The notes below the pieces were generated by a model, which was not told where the DNA came from, ran no database searches, and saw only the letters and a list, made by a program, of their open reading frames with translations. The translations under genes were made by a program, and so were the position numbers. DNA of 64,000 nucleotides, taken from positions 682,001 through 746,000 of the forward strand of contig NZ_CP011389.1 of assembly GCF_001007995.1 (NCBI RefSeq), written 5' to 3'. Source of the DNA: Deinococcus soli (ex Cha et al. 2016) (GTDB lineage: Bacteria; Deinococcota; Deinococci; Deinococcales; Deinococcaceae). How positions within the stretch are numbered: position 1 is the stretch's first letter; each line of letters begins with the position of its first letter. This document shows positions 9,647-19,069 of this stretch, one piece after another.

Positions 9647-9783
9647 GCTGCCACCCCGGCCCGCCGGACCTTCACGCCACTCATGCGCCACAGTCTAGCG
9701 GCACGGGCGCCCGCCGCACCGTTCATCCGGTCATGAAGTCCGCTGCGGGCCGTCCTGGCGCACGCGGTGGTAGGGTGCGGGAT

Positions 9784-10224
<441 letters not shown>

Positions 10225-10279
10225 CCCGACGGGCGCAGAGGGATGCTGAGCGCAGGGGGATGGGCGTAGGGTGGACGGC

Positions 10280-10921
10280 ATGAGCGAGATGACCCCTGCC
10301 CCCGCCGAACAGTGGTTCGACACGCCCGAGTTGTGTGGGCGGCTGGTGACGCTGGAAGGCCTGCGCCCGGAACACGGCGCGGACCTGAGTGCCGGGGCGA
10401 CCCCGGAGACCATCCGGTTCCTGGCGCGTGGCGGCCCCAAGGAGAACACCCCGCAGGCCTGGGCGGCGTACGTGGAGCGACTGAACGCCCTGCCGCGCCG
10501 CGTGAACTTCGCGGTGCGGTCTCGGGCGTCGGGGCGGGTCGTGGGCCGCATCAGTTACAGCGAGGTGAACGCCGCCGACCGCTGGGTGGAGGTCGGGACG
10601 ATGCTGCTGCCCGGGGCGCAGGGCACCGGCGTGAACGCGGACGCGAAGGTGCTCGTCATGGACCGGGCGTTCGGGGTGCTGCGCGCGAACCGCGTGCACT
10701 TCAAGGTGGACGCCCTGAACGAGCGCAGCCTGCGGGCCATGCGCCGCCTGGGCGCCACCGAGGAGGGCGTGCTGCGCGCGTATCAGGTGCGCCCGGACGG
10801 GTCGGCGCGGGACTCGGTGATGTTCAGCGTCCTGCGCGGCGAGTGGCCGGAGGTGCGCGCGGGGCTGCTGGCGCGGCTCCCGGGGGATTCCCCCCGTTCG
10901 GGGGAGGGACGCGCTTCATGA
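10280..10921 (+). CDS. GNAT-family N-acetyltransferase (RimJ/RimL-like)
   Basis: This 213-residue protein follows the RimJ/RimL pattern: LCGRLVTLEGLRPEHGADL at the start, VVGRISYSEVNAADRWVEVG in the middle, the acetyl-CoA loop degraded to PGAQGTGVNADAK, and NERSLRAMRRLGATEEG near the end. Substrates of this family are protein N-termini, antibiotics or small amines; none can be assigned here. TAGGGT (10267-10272) lies 7 nt upstream of the ATG, so it is probably leaderless. An upstream in-frame GTG at 10271 is rejected. Confidence 0.85.
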   Translation: MSEMTPAPAEQWFDTPELCGRLVTLEGLRPEHGADLSAGATPETIRFLARGGPKENTPQAWAAYVERLNALPRRVNFAVRSRASGRVVGRISYSEVNAADRWVEVGTMLLPGAQGTGVNADAKVLVMDRAFGVLRANRVHFKVDALNERSLRAMRRLGATEEGVLRAYQVRPDGSARDSVMFSVLRGEWPEVRAGLLARLPGDSPRSGEGRAS

Positions 10922-10966
10922 GAAATTCAGCAAGTTTGTCATAAAGCCCCGGGTAGACTGCCGGGC

Positions 10967-11425
10967 GTGACCCGCCGACCAGCTGCCAATCTCGTTGCCG
11001 CGCTGGCCGCGCTGCTGAGCCCGGCGCAGGCCCTGATCGTCCCCCTGACCGGCTGGACGCCCGTGAACGGCGACGCGAACTTCTGGACGGACGCCAGCGG
11101 CGCCTGCCTGATGCGCGAGGAACGCTCCGGGCAGGCCTTCCCGACCTTCACGAGTGCCGAGGACGCCCGCGCGTTCGCGCTGAAACTCCAGGGCAGCCTG
11201 GGCCGCAGCGTCCGGTCGGTCGTGACGCAGCCCGTGGACCGCGCCGGCGCGTGGGGTGTCCTGGCGGCGTACGACTACCACGAGGCCGGAACAACGTACC
11301 GCATCAGCCAGCTGTACCTCAGTGACCGGGGTGTGCTGCGGACCGTGACGGGCAGCGCCGCCGCGAAGCACGCGGGCACCTGCGTGAACGAGATGCGCGA
11401 CTTCATCCGCTTCCTGGCGAACTGA
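10967..11425 (+). CDS. Secreted hypothetical protein (152 aa)
   Basis: A GTG start is followed by a basic, hydrophobic signal sequence (RRPAANLVAALAALLSPAQA) with a likely cleavage after Ala-Gln-Ala near residue 22. The mature part, about 130 residues, contains two Cys (in GACLM and GTCVN) that could form a disulfide. No known domain is recognised. TAGACT (10954-10959) ends 7 nt before the GTG, supporting this start and leaderless expression. Confidence 0.75.
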   Translation: MTRRPAANLVAALAALLSPAQALIVPLTGWTPVNGDANFWTDASGACLMREERSGQAFPTFTSAEDARAFALKLQGSLGRSVRSVVTQPVDRAGAWGVLAAYDYHEAGTTYRISQLYLSDRGVLRTVTGSAAAKHAGTCVNEMRDFIRFLAN

Positions 11426-11467
11426 CCTTCCTCGCGGGCGCCCGCCGTGCCTGCGGTACAACAGGGC

Positions 11468-12280
11468 ATGATCACACCCGGATCTGCCCCGCACCTGCTG
11501 GCCCGCCTGGACCTCATTGCCGCTGGCCTGGAGGCCTCGGGGCGGGCGCTGGCGCTGCTGGGTCTGGGGTCAGTGGGGGCGGAACTGGACCGCGCGGACC
11601 GCTTCTCGGACCTGGATTTCTTCGTCGTGGCCCGCCCCGGTCAGGTGGAGGCGCTGCTGGACGACCTGTCGTGGCTGGGGGGCGGGCTGATTCAGGCGTT
11701 CCGGAACACGCCGGACGGCTTCAAGGTGCTGTTCGCAGGCGGGGTGTTCGGCGAGTTCGCGGTGTTCGACGAGGCGGCCCTGCGCGGCGCGGCGTTCGTG
11801 AACGCGCGGGTGGTGTGGCGCGCACCGGACGCCCCGGCGGACCTGCCACTGCATCCCCGCCCACAGGCAGCGCGCACGGAACCCCTGAGCGCGGCGCAGC
11901 GGGCGCACCACCTGGGTGAAGCACTGACGAACCTGCTGATCGGCGTGCGGCGCTTCCGGCGGGGCGAGCGGCTCTCGGCATGGCAGTTCACGCAGGTGTA
12001 CGCGCTAGGGCACGCGCTGGCGCTGGCCGCCGACGCGACGACCCCGCAGCCGGGCTGGGCCGACGCGTTCGGACTGGAACGCCGCTTCGAGGTGCGGTTC
12101 CCGGCCGTGGCGGCGCGGCTGGACGCCTGCCTGCCGGGTCTGGTCGGCACGCCCGGCGCGGCCCTGGCGATCCTGGACCTGCTGGAGTCGCTGGACCTCA
12201 TGGGCTGGCAGGAGGCCGCGGGGCTGGCCGCGCAGGTGCGGCAGGAGGCCCGGGAGGCGCTGGCGGACCGGACGGCCTGA
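11468..12280 (+). CDS. Nucleotidyltransferase-fold protein
   Basis: The 270-residue product contains [19 protein letters not shown] followed by LDFFVV. This is the GS...SDxD pattern of the polymerase-beta-like nucleotidyltransferase superfamily, with two Asp expected to bind metal. The rest is helical ([17 protein letters not shown]), as in aminoglycoside- or lincosamide-modifying nucleotidyltransferases. No substrate can be assigned, and a resistance role would be speculation. The ATG at 11468 follows a TACAAC box. Confidence 0.72.
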   Translation: MITPGSAPHLLARLDLIAAGLEASGRALALLGLGSVGAELDRADRFSDLDFFVVARPGQVEALLDDLSWLGGGLIQAFRNTPDGFKVLFAGGVFGEFAVFDEAALRGAAFVNARVVWRAPDAPADLPLHPRPQAARTEPLSAAQRAHHLGEALTNLLIGVRRFRRGERLSAWQFTQVYALGHALALAADATTPQPGWADAFGLERRFEVRFPAVAARLDACLPGLVGTPGAALAILDLLESLDLMGWQEAAGLAAQVRQEAREALADRTA

Positions 12281-12343
12281 GCCGTGCGTGGTAGGCTCCG
12301 CGGTTGAGATGTCGAGACTGAGTGCGTTCCGGGCGGTGCGGCC

Positions 12344-13267
12344 ATGATGGTCGTCACGGCGCTGCTGTCATGGTTCCTGGTGGGCCTGTTCGTCCGTATG
12401 AGCAGGGCGCGTGGCTGGGGGCAGCGGGTGCGGCAGGATGGCCCGCAGACGCATCTGGTCAAGGAGGGCACGCCCACGGCGGGCGGCGTGCCTTTCGTGC
12501 TGGCCCTGAGCGTGGTGTTCCTGCCGCTGTACCTGACCGGGAACGCCGGGGGGCCGCGCGAGCTGGTCATCTGGCTGACGGCGCTGGCGATGGGCGTGAT
12601 CGGCGGCGTGGACGACCTGCTGAAGATCCGGTCGCGCATGACCGGCAGGGGCCGCTCGGAGCTGCTGGCCCGCGAGAAGTTCCCGCTGCAGTTCCTGGTG
12701 GGGCTGGTCTTCGCGTACTTCGCGGCGCCGCTGGCGTCGCATGAGCTCGTGCCGGGGTTCGGGCCGGTGGGGGACGTGATCCTGCTGACGCTGGTCATGG
12801 TGGGCAGCGTGAACGCCTTCAACTTCACGGACGGGCTGGACGGGCTGCTGGGGGGCGTGGCGATCATCGTGCTGCTGCCGCTGCTGGCGCTGTCCCCGGT
12901 CAGTGCGCTGCTGGTCGCGGCGCTGCTGGGTTTCCTGTGGTTCAACGCGCACCCGGCGCGGGTGTTCATGGGCGACATGGGCAGTCACGCGATCGGGGCG
13001 GTCGCGGCCGGCGCGTACGTGCTGTACGCGGATGTGTGGCTGCTGCCCATCGCGGCGATCATCCCGGTCGTGGCGGTGCTCAGCGTGGTCATTCAGGTCG
13101 CGTCGTTCAAGCTGCGGGGCAAGCGGGTGTTCAAGATGTCCCCGATCCAGCATCACTTCGAGCACAAGGACATCGGCTGGCCCGAGACGCACGTCACCAT
13201 GCGGTTCTGGATGGTGTCGGCGGTGGCGACGGCCCTGGTGTGGTGGCTGCTCGGCGGCAGACCTTAA
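12344..13267 (+). CDS. mraY: Phospho-N-acetylmuramoyl-pentapeptide transferase MraY
   Basis: MraY makes lipid I from UDP-MurNAc-pentapeptide and undecaprenyl phosphate at the inner membrane. The 307-residue protein is very hydrophobic (about ten membrane segments) and keeps the catalytic stretches [57 protein letters not shown] and the hallmark [17 protein letters not shown]. It is shorter than the E. coli enzyme, mainly at the N-terminus. In-frame stops upstream rule out a longer start. It stands apart from any mur/fts cluster. Confidence 0.95.
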   Translation: MMVVTALLSWFLVGLFVRMSRARGWGQRVRQDGPQTHLVKEGTPTAGGVPFVLALSVVFLPLYLTGNAGGPRELVIWLTALAMGVIGGVDDLLKIRSRMTGRGRSELLAREKFPLQFLVGLVFAYFAAPLASHELVPGFGPVGDVILLTLVMVGSVNAFNFTDGLDGLLGGVAIIVLLPLLALSPVSALLVAALLGFLWFNAHPARVFMGDMGSHAIGAVAAGAYVLYADVWLLPIAAIIPVVAVLSVVIQVASFKLRGKRVFKMSPIQHHFEHKDIGWPETHVTMRFWMVSAVATALVWWLLGGRP

Positions 13268-13277
13268 GGCGGTCCGG

Positions 13278-13315
13278 GCGGGCGGGGTGAGGGGGCGACC
13301 TCTCCCCCGTCCGCC
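13278..13315 (+). terminator. Probable terminator after mraY
   Basis: An imperfect G/C-rich inverted repeat (GGCGGGCGGGG paired with CCCCCGTCCGCC) lies just after the mraY stop. There is no U tract. Confidence 0.4.
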
Positions 13316-13347
13316 TGTCTGGTGGGGCGGGGCCGCTAGACTCGGGT

Positions 13348-14313
13348 GTGACCGAGTTTCACCCCCTGCACCTGCCTGACCTGCCTCGCCTGTTTGCGGC
13401 GCGCGCCGCGCTGCCCGCATTGGGCACGACCGTGTACCGCGCCGCGCACCTGACCGAGACGGGCGGACAGTTCACGCTGGACGTCGCCGGGGACGCCGGG
13501 GTGCTCAGCCTGTACGTGCCGCTGACCCCGCCGGACGAGGCGGCGCTGGCGGCGGCCTGCGGCGCGGCGGGCGGGCTGGCCGGGGTGTACCTGAAGCGGC
13601 GGCCCGTGGAGGCCCGGCACGCGGCGAACGTGGCCCGCGAGGACCTGTCCCCCCCGGACCCGGTGTGGGGCGAGGCGCGGCCAGAACTGACGGCGCTGGA
13701 GGCCGGGGTGCCGCTGCTGATCCGCCCGGGCGCGGACCTGAGCGTCGGGGTCTTCACCGACGCCCGCCCCGCGCGGGCCTGGGTGCGCGGGCACGCGGCG
13801 GGGCGGCGGGTGCTGAACACCTTCGCGTACACCTGCGGCTTCGGCCTGAGCGCCGCGCTGGGCGGGGCGGCGGTCGTGAAGAACGTGGACCTGTCCCGCA
13901 AGGTGCTGGCCTGGGGGCAGGAGAACTACGCCCAGAGCGGCCTGGACGCGCCGGACACCGACTTCCTGTTCGGGGACGTGTTCGAGTGGCTGTCGCGTCT
14001 GGAGCGCCGGGGGGACACCTTTGATCTGGTGGTGCTGGACCCGCCCAGCTTCGCGCGCGGGAAGGGAGGCGTGTGGCGTTCGGAACGGGACTACGCGCGC
14101 CTGATGACCCAGGCGGCGCGCGTCACGGCGCCGGGCGGGCAGGTGCTGGCGCTGCTGAATCACGCGGGCGTGAACGGCGCGGCGTTTGAGCGGATGGCGG
14201 CGGCGGGCCTGGAGGCGGCCGGGCGGCGCGGCGCGGTCCAGGAGCGGTTGGGCGCGGGCGAGGATTACCCGGGCGCGCGGCACCTGAAGGTGCACGCCTG
14301 GACCCTGGACTGA
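13348..14313 (+). CDS. Class I SAM-dependent methyltransferase, RlmI/RlmK-like
   Basis: This 321-residue protein resembles the 23S rRNA m5C methyltransferase family RlmI. It has a short N-terminal beta domain, then a Rossmann methyltransferase core with [19 protein letters not shown] (SAM-binding), [28 protein letters not shown], and the catalytic [16 protein letters not shown]. The canonical N-terminal PUA domain appears reduced or absent. The GTG start lies 5 nt after TAGACT (13337-13342). The exact rRNA target is inferred from the family only. Confidence 0.85.
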   Translation: MTEFHPLHLPDLPRLFAARAALPALGTTVYRAAHLTETGGQFTLDVAGDAGVLSLYVPLTPPDEAALAAACGAAGGLAGVYLKRRPVEARHAANVAREDLSPPDPVWGEARPELTALEAGVPLLIRPGADLSVGVFTDARPARAWVRGHAAGRRVLNTFAYTCGFGLSAALGGAAVVKNVDLSRKVLAWGQENYAQSGLDAPDTDFLFGDVFEWLSRLERRGDTFDLVVLDPPSFARGKGGVWRSERDYARLMTQAARVTAPGGQVLALLNHAGVNGAAFERMAAAGLEAAGRRGAVQERLGAGEDYPGARHLKVHAWTLD

Positions 14314-14389
14314 GGGGGTGGACTGTGCGGGCAGGGGGCATCACGCGGCGGCTTGTGCTCCGCCTCACTTCGTTTTCTAAAGCGGGCGC

Positions 14390-14395
14390 TATGCT
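14390..14395 (+). promoter_or_regulatory. -10 box for the bacilliredoxin-like gene
   Basis: TATGCT lies 6 nt upstream of the ATG at 14402, giving a probable leaderless transcript. Confidence 0.5.
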
Positions 14396-14401
14396 GGGGG
14401 T

Positions 14402-15046
14402 ATGACGCAAGCTGCTCAGAACGAAGCGCAGGTGCTCGTGCCCCTGACCACCCCCGAGGAAGTCGATCAGTTCCTCACCGAGTACCCGCTGGCCGCGGTG
14501 TTCAAGGCCGGCACCTGCCACAAGACCATGCAGGGCTTCGGGGTGCTGGAGACCTTCCTGCAGCGCCACGACCTGCCCGTGGGGTTCATCCGCGTGGTGG
14601 ACTGGCGCCCCGCGAGCAACCACGTCGCGCAGCGCACCGGCATCGTGCACCACAGCCCGCAGCTGATCCTGTTCCGTGACGGTCAGCCGCAGTTCGAGGT
14701 GAACAACTGGGACATCACCCCGCAGGCGCTGGGCCCGGTGTTCGAGGCGCAGGTGCCGGTCCGCGAGGGCGTGGCGAGCGTGGCGACCGACGACAACGTC
14801 GAGCCCTATCGCCGCCTGATGCGCGCCTACCTGGACGGGCAGCTGAGCGACTGGGCCTTCCAGGATCAGTACGTGAACATGTTCCGCGACGACGCGAGCC
14901 TGCGCAGCCAGCGCGAGTTCGAGCTGCTCTCGCGCCTGTTCGGGGACCCGGACGCGTACCACGGCGGGCTGCATCAGCTGGGCGCCCCGCAGGGCCGCGG
15001 GGACCTGAAGGCCCGCGTGCAGGAACTCCTGACCGAACTGGGCTGA
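14402..15046 (+). CDS. BrxC/YtxJ-like thioredoxin-fold protein fused to a colicin-immunity-like domain
   Basis: Residues about 10-115 resemble the monothiol bacilliredoxin BrxC (YtxJ): [15 protein letters not shown] holds the single candidate active Cys, and [18 protein letters not shown] carries the cis-proline loop. BrxC proteins reduce bacillithiol mixed disulfides, and Deinococcus makes bacillithiol. Residues about 135-190 ([18 protein letters not shown], then [10 protein letters not shown] and [12 protein letters not shown]) look like the colicin D immunity-type domain. I infer a fusion of the two. The second domain's role is unknown, and no toxin gene is nearby. A strong intrinsic terminator follows. 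Confidence 0.75.
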   Translation: MTQAAQNEAQVLVPLTTPEEVDQFLTEYPLAAVFKAGTCHKTMQGFGVLETFLQRHDLPVGFIRVVDWRPASNHVAQRTGIVHHSPQLILFRDGQPQFEVNNWDITPQALGPVFEAQVPVREGVASVATDDNVEPYRRLMRAYLDGQLSDWAFQDQYVNMFRDDASLRSQREFELLSRLFGDPDAYHGGLHQLGAPQGRGDLKARVQELLTELG

Positions 15047-15074
15047 TCTCCTACCGGCCCGGCCGGGTCCGTGG

Positions 15075-15117
15075 CGCCGCATCCTTCATGGTTGGAGGGT
15101 GCGGCGTGAGGTTTTTT
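15075..15117 (+). terminator. Intrinsic terminator after the bacilliredoxin-like gene
   Basis: An 11-bp stem CGCCGCATCCT / AGGGTGCGGCG (15075-15085, 15096-15106; one G-U pair) is followed by TGAGG and six T. Confidence 0.88.
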
Positions 15118-15228
15118 ACAGGTGTAAGCGGCACGTAAGAGCCGCCGGGGTGTCATGATGCGGTATCCCTTAAGGAGTCCTGCCGGAGCCCAGATCGCCA
15201 CCTCATCCTGACCTCACCCGGAAGTCGA

Positions 15229-16080
15229 ATGTCTGACCCAACCCTGCCTGCCTCGCTCCCGAAACTGATGCACCCTGTCGCCGTGCCACTTGACGCGGCG
15301 GTGTACAGCGCCATCAGCACCGACCACTACCCCTGGACCGACGTCACCGCCGATCTCGCCGCGCGCCAGAGCCAGGGCTTCACCGGCGTCTTTGACGCGT
15401 GGCAGGGCAACCGCTGGGCGCGGTTCCTGCTCAGCCAGGGCGCGCTGCTGGGCGGCTACACGCACGCCGGGCAGCCCGTCAGCTGGACGACCGTCATGCA
15501 GGGCCTCCCGCGCGCCCGCGTGAGCCTCACGGAACTCTCAGCGCGGCTGGTGGACCTGCTGTGGACCACCCGCGACGTCGAGGGCCGCGCCGCGCCCGCC
15601 GCGTGGCCGCACGCGCAGGCCGAACTGGAACGCAGCCAGTACCACGGCCTGGTCGTCAGCGGCGCGGCGTGCAGCTACTGGCTGTCCGGCCGTGTCCTGA
15701 CCGGCAGCCTGCCCGACACCGGCGCCGGCGCGTGGCTGTTCACGCCGAACTCCGAGGCGAACCGCGCGGGCCTGATCAGCTTCTGGCAGGACCTGCTGGC
15801 CGTCACGAACCGCGCGCAGCCGCTCGACACGGCGTGGCAGGAGGTCACGATGCGCCTCGCGGACGACCACCCATGCCTGGACCCCTTCGCGCAGGACGTC
15901 CGGCTGCACCAGGGCCAGCTGAGCATCGAGGACGAGGTCCCCGTCGACGAGTTCCTGCCGGCCCTGAGTGCCGCGCTGCGCGGCGTGCTGGCGCGGCTGG
16001 GCCTGCGGCTCGTGGACCTGCCCATCACGAACCTGCGTGACCGGCCCGAGTGGGCCGCGTCGGGCCTGGAGCAGCGGTGA
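15229..16080 (+). CDS. Hypothetical protein, PATAN/DUF4388-like features, first gene of sensor operon
   Basis: This soluble 283-residue protein has no signal or membrane segment. The stretch FTGVFDAWQGNRWARFLLSQ followed by GALLGGYTHAGQPV has the strand-turn pattern of DUF4388/PATAN-like domains, but the match is weak. The middle and C-terminal parts (about 120-283) are not recognised. Its stop overlaps the GTG start of the next gene (GTGA), and the HAMP protein follows 76 bp later, so the three are one operon. I infer a cytoplasmic signalling partner of the membrane sensor. Confidence 0.7.
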   Translation: MSDPTLPASLPKLMHPVAVPLDAAVYSAISTDHYPWTDVTADLAARQSQGFTGVFDAWQGNRWARFLLSQGALLGGYTHAGQPVSWTTVMQGLPRARVSLTELSARLVDLLWTTRDVEGRAAPAAWPHAQAELERSQYHGLVVSGAACSYWLSGRVLTGSLPDTGAGAWLFTPNSEANRAGLISFWQDLLAVTNRAQPLDTAWQEVTMRLADDHPCLDPFAQDVRLHQGQLSIEDEVPVDEFLPALSAALRGVLARLGLRLVDLPITNLRDRPEWAASGLEQR

Positions 16081-16481
16081 GCGCCCCGGTCTGGCCCGAC
16101 GGGCTGCAGGACGGCACGCCGCTGCCGTTCAGCGTGTGGCGCGTCATGCATCACGTGGACGGCACCCGCGACGTCACCGAGGTCGCCCGACTGGCCGGCA
16201 TGACCGTCCCGGACGTGCAGGAACGCCTGAACGCCGCCGCGGCGTGGGTGGCGCGCGCCGCGCAGCGTGACCTGCCGGTCAGTGACGAACTGGCCGAACG
16301 GATCATCCAGTGCCTGACCGGCGTGGTCGGCCCGGTGGCCGCCGTGATGGTCGACGAGGTGCTCGACGACCTGGGCGAGCAGGCCACCCTGAACGCCACC
16401 CTCTCCACACTGGCGCGGCAGCTCACGCCGGAACGCGTGCAGCTGTTCGCCCGTCTCCTGCGGGACCGGGGCGTGACGTGA
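16077..16481 (+). CDS. Small wHTH-like plus helical signalling protein (134 aa)
   Basis: The GTG start at 16077 overlaps the previous stop by four bases, giving tight coupling. Residues about 15-60 (FSVWRVMHHVDGTRDVTEVA, then RLAGMTVPDVQERLN) read as a winged-helix-like module of the kind often paired with DUF4388 proteins. Residues about 72-134 (IIQCLTGVVGPVAAVMVDEV, then DLGEQATLNATLSTLARQL) form a helical domain like that found at the ends of some bacterial kinase and chemotaxis proteins. The names are tentative; a signalling role is inferred from the operon. Confidence 0.68.
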   Translation: MSAPVWPDGLQDGTPLPFSVWRVMHHVDGTRDVTEVARLAGMTVPDVQERLNAAAAWVARAAQRDLPVSDELAERIIQCLTGVVGPVAAVMVDEVLDDLGEQATLNATLSTLARQLTPERVQLFARLLRDRGVT

Positions 16482-16557
16482 CGCGCGCCGCTCACCCGGC
16501 CTCCCGCCCGCCCCTCACCGCCCGGCTTGCCGGCGCACCGGCCCCTGGAGCACACCC

Positions 16558-18294
16558 ATGAAGTACACGGTCCTCATCCGACAGCCTGTCCAAAGCGAAC
16601 GCAAACCGGAACTGGAGCAGCAGCTCCGTGAACGGTTCGGCCTGAATGGCGAGCAGGCGCAGCGCCTCAGTGACCGCCGCACCGGCCGCCTGATGAAACC
16701 CACCGGGCGCGCCCGCGCCGAACTGCTGCTCGCCATGTTCCAGTCGGTCGGTGCCGACGTGACCCTCGAGGAGGTCCGCGAGGAGACCAGCGTCATCAGC
16801 GAACCTTTCCAGACGCTCTCGGCGCCCGTCCGGCCCGCCGCGCCTGCCCGTCCGGATGACGCGCCGCTCGCCCCGGACCGCGCCGAGGCGCCCCTGTCCG
16901 TGTCGGGCATCTGGCCGGACGTGGATCTGACGCCCCCCGGCGGCGCCCTCCCCGATCCGTTCGCTGCGCCGGGGCTGTCTGCCGGAGCCTTCAGGGCAGA
17001 GACAGCTGCAGGAAGTGCTCTGCCGAACGAGTTCATGCCAGCCGTCGCCTGGAACGCTCCTGCACCCGGCCTGACGCCATCCGCGCCGGGTGTGGGCAGC
17101 ACCAACCCCTTCGCAGGCGACGCGGCCACTGCCCTGATGCCGCCCCCCACGCCCGCCGGGCTGCCCGAACCGGACCCGGACCCGTTCGCAACGGCGTTCG
17201 GCGCACCCCTCGTGCCGAGTGCGCCCGCCCGGGCGGCCGATCCGGCGGCGGACGTCTGGTCGGACTTCACGGGCGCCCTGACCCTGACCGACGCGGCGCC
17301 CGCCCCCAGCGCGCCCGAGGTGGCGGCCGTGCCCAGCGCCGCCGGGATGGACCCCATCGTGCCGGGCCTGCCGGACAGCGACGCCCCGAAACTGCGCCGC
17401 AGCAGCCTGCGGAACCGCATGACCATCGGCGCGCTGGTGCCGCTGGGCGTGTCCAGCCTGCTGACGCTGGGCGTGCTGGCCGTGACCCTGCCGGGGCTGC
17501 AGCAGAACCTCGTGCAGCGCAACGCGCAGGCGGTGGCGGTCGCGGTGGCGAGCAACATCGACCCGACGCGAGGCGCGCAGAACATCACCCCGCAGCTCGA
17601 GGCGCTCGTGAAGAACTCCAGCGTGGGCTTCGTGCAGGTCGAACTGCGCGACGGGTCGCGTTACTTCTCCAGTCAGGTGCCCAAGGTCAGCGATCTGCTG
17701 AACGCGCAGGTCAGCAACTGGCTGATCGAAAATCCCAACAGCGCCGTGTTCCGCGACCGGATCTCTCCCGCAACGCTGTACCGCGATCAGGCGAACGAGA
17801 TGCGTGCCATGGGCGGCACCGCCAACGACGTCGAGAAGCTGGAAAAACAGGCGGCGGACCCGGCCAACCAGTCGGTCACGAACGTGAACTACATCGTGCA
17901 GCAGATCACGGTGAAGCAGGAGAACGGCCAGCGCGCCGTGAGCAGCGAGCGCGCCAGTGAAGCCGACGCCGAGAACGTGCTATACACCGTCGCGGTGGGC
18001 GTGGAGAACGGGCAGCCGCAGGCGGCGCTGCGCCGCACACTGTTCCTGGTGATGTTCGTGTCGCTGCTGGCCCTGGCCATTGCCGCGTACCTGGCGCTGC
18101 GGGCCGCGCGCGCCGTCGTGCAGCCCATCGAGGACCTCGTGCGGGTGGCCGACGCGATCAGCATGGGTGACCTGAGCCGCCCGGTGCGCGCCGAGCGCAA
18201 CGACGAGATCGGTGACCTCGCGCAGGCCCTGGAACGCATGCGCCTGAGCCTGGATTCCGCGATGGACCGTCTGCGCCGCCGCCGCCGCAGCTGA
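16558..18294 (+). CDS. Membrane sensor with extracytoplasmic domain and C-terminal HAMP, no output domain
   Basis: Layout of the 578 residues: a small alpha/beta N-terminal domain (1 to about 80, MKYTVLIRQPVQSERKPELE), a long Pro/Ala-rich linker (about 85-280), a first membrane helix (about 287-312), an extracytoplasmic sensor region (about 315-490), a second membrane helix (about 493-515), and a HAMP domain (PIEDLVRVADAISMGDLSRP, then NDEIGDLAQALERM). The protein ends 14 residues after the HAMP in a basic tail (MDRLRRRRRS). No kinase, cyclase or methyl-accepting domain follows, so output must pass through the N-terminal domain, the tail or the two co-transcribed proteins. The sensor region lacks a motif I can name. 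Confidence 0.82.
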   Translation: MKYTVLIRQPVQSERKPELEQQLRERFGLNGEQAQRLSDRRTGRLMKPTGRARAELLLAMFQSVGADVTLEEVREETSVISEPFQTLSAPVRPAAPARPDDAPLAPDRAEAPLSVSGIWPDVDLTPPGGALPDPFAAPGLSAGAFRAETAAGSALPNEFMPAVAWNAPAPGLTPSAPGVGSTNPFAGDAATALMPPPTPAGLPEPDPDPFATAFGAPLVPSAPARAADPAADVWSDFTGALTLTDAAPAPSAPEVAAVPSAAGMDPIVPGLPDSDAPKLRRSSLRNRMTIGALVPLGVSSLLTLGVLAVTLPGLQQNLVQRNAQAVAVAVASNIDPTRGAQNITPQLEALVKNSSVGFVQVELRDGSRYFSSQVPKVSDLLNAQVSNWLIENPNSAVFRDRISPATLYRDQANEMRAMGGTANDVEKLEKQAADPANQSVTNVNYIVQQITVKQENGQRAVSSERASEADAENVLYTVAVGVENGQPQAALRRTLFLVMFVSLLALAIAAYLALRAARAVVQPIEDLVRVADAISMGDLSRPVRAERNDEIGDLAQALERMRLSLDSAMDRLRRRRRS

Positions 18295-18322
18295 CCGTTC
18301 CAGGCCATTGACCCCTTCAGGG

Positions 18323-18367
18323 CACGAGCACGCCCCCCGTAGACTGGCTGCGGGGGGCGTGCTCGTG
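18323..18367. terminator. Bidirectional hairpin, perfect 16-bp inverted repeat
   Basis: CACGAGCACGCCCCCC (18323-18338) and its exact complement (18352-18367) enclose a 13-nt loop between two convergent genes. There is no U tract on either side. Confidence 0.7.
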
Positions 18368-18386
18368 GGGGTTCAGGTCCGCTGGA

Positions 18387-18845
18387 TCAGCGGGCTTCCA
18401 TGCTGTGCTTCAGGTCACGGATCTGGTCGTGGCTGGCCTTGACCTTTGCGTACTGGCCTTCGACGAAGCTGCGCACGTCGGCGGGCAGTTCGGTTTCCTT
18501 CAGCACGTCCTGATAGTTCTCGACGGCGACGTCCTCGCCACGCTCGGCCTCGGCGACCACAGCGGTGTCGTCACGGCCGGTCAGGGCGTCACGGACGTTC
18601 AGCCAGGTGCGGTGCAGGGCCGCGCCGACACTGCCGCCCTCGCGGGGCTTGTCGCCCAGGCGGCCGATGTGGGCCTCGACCTCGCTGGCCATCTGGGCGC
18701 GCTGGGCGCTCCGCTCGGAGAACAGGCTCTTGAGGCTGGGGTCGGTGGCGTGCTCGGCAGCGTCGGCGAAGCCCTTCTGGCCGTCGCGCAGGGTCCCGAG
18801 GAGGTACTGGAGCTTGTCGAGAACGTTCTCGTTGGTCATGGTCAT
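18387..18845 (-). CDS. PA2169/DUF2383-type four-helix bundle protein
   Basis: This 152-residue, all-helical protein matches the DUF2383 (PA2169) family of ferritin-like bundles: LDKLQYLLGTLRDGQKGFAD, SLFSERSAQRAQMASEVEAH and RTWLNVRDALTGRDDTAVV, then AEAERGEDVAVENYQDVL. Family members carry a possible metal site made of Glu/His from several helices, and often appear in stress responses; metal binding here is inferred. The annotated start is the first of two close ATGs (18845, 18839). Confidence 0.85.
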   Translation of the reverse strand: MTMTNENVLDKLQYLLGTLRDGQKGFADAAEHATDPSLKSLFSERSAQRAQMASEVEAHIGRLGDKPREGGSVGAALHRTWLNVRDALTGRDDTAVVAEAERGEDVAVENYQDVLKETELPADVRSFVEGQYAKVKASHDQIRDLKHSMEAR

Positions 18846-19069
18846 GGTGGTGCCTCCTGTGGATGGGGTCTGCCCGCGCCGCCACCCCGGACGGGGCCTG
18901 CTGGGCGGGCTGAAAGTCAGACGCCGTCAGGTTAGAAGCTCAGCGGGGCCTGAACCTGATAACTGCACCAAGGGGGCGTTCACGCAGGGTTGGGCGGCCC
19001 TTGGCCGAGTTCACATGCGGGCCTCGCGCCCCTGGCGAGTGCGGGCGCGGGTGTGCTGCACTGGACGGG

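Noticed and set aside
10936..10959. TTGTCA and TAGACT as a -35/-10 pair before the 10967 gene
   Set aside because: The spacer is only 12 bp, too short for a sigma-70-type promoter; the TAGACT alone, 7 nt from the start, is kept as evidence.
11468..12280. Aminoglycoside or lincosamide resistance gene
   Set aside because: Only the generic nucleotidyltransferase motif is present; nothing in the sequence or context points to an antibiotic substrate.
14402..15046. A bacteriocin immunity locus
   Set aside because: The immunity-like domain is fused to a thioredoxin-fold domain and no colicin-like toxin gene is adjacent, so a redox or stress role is more likely.
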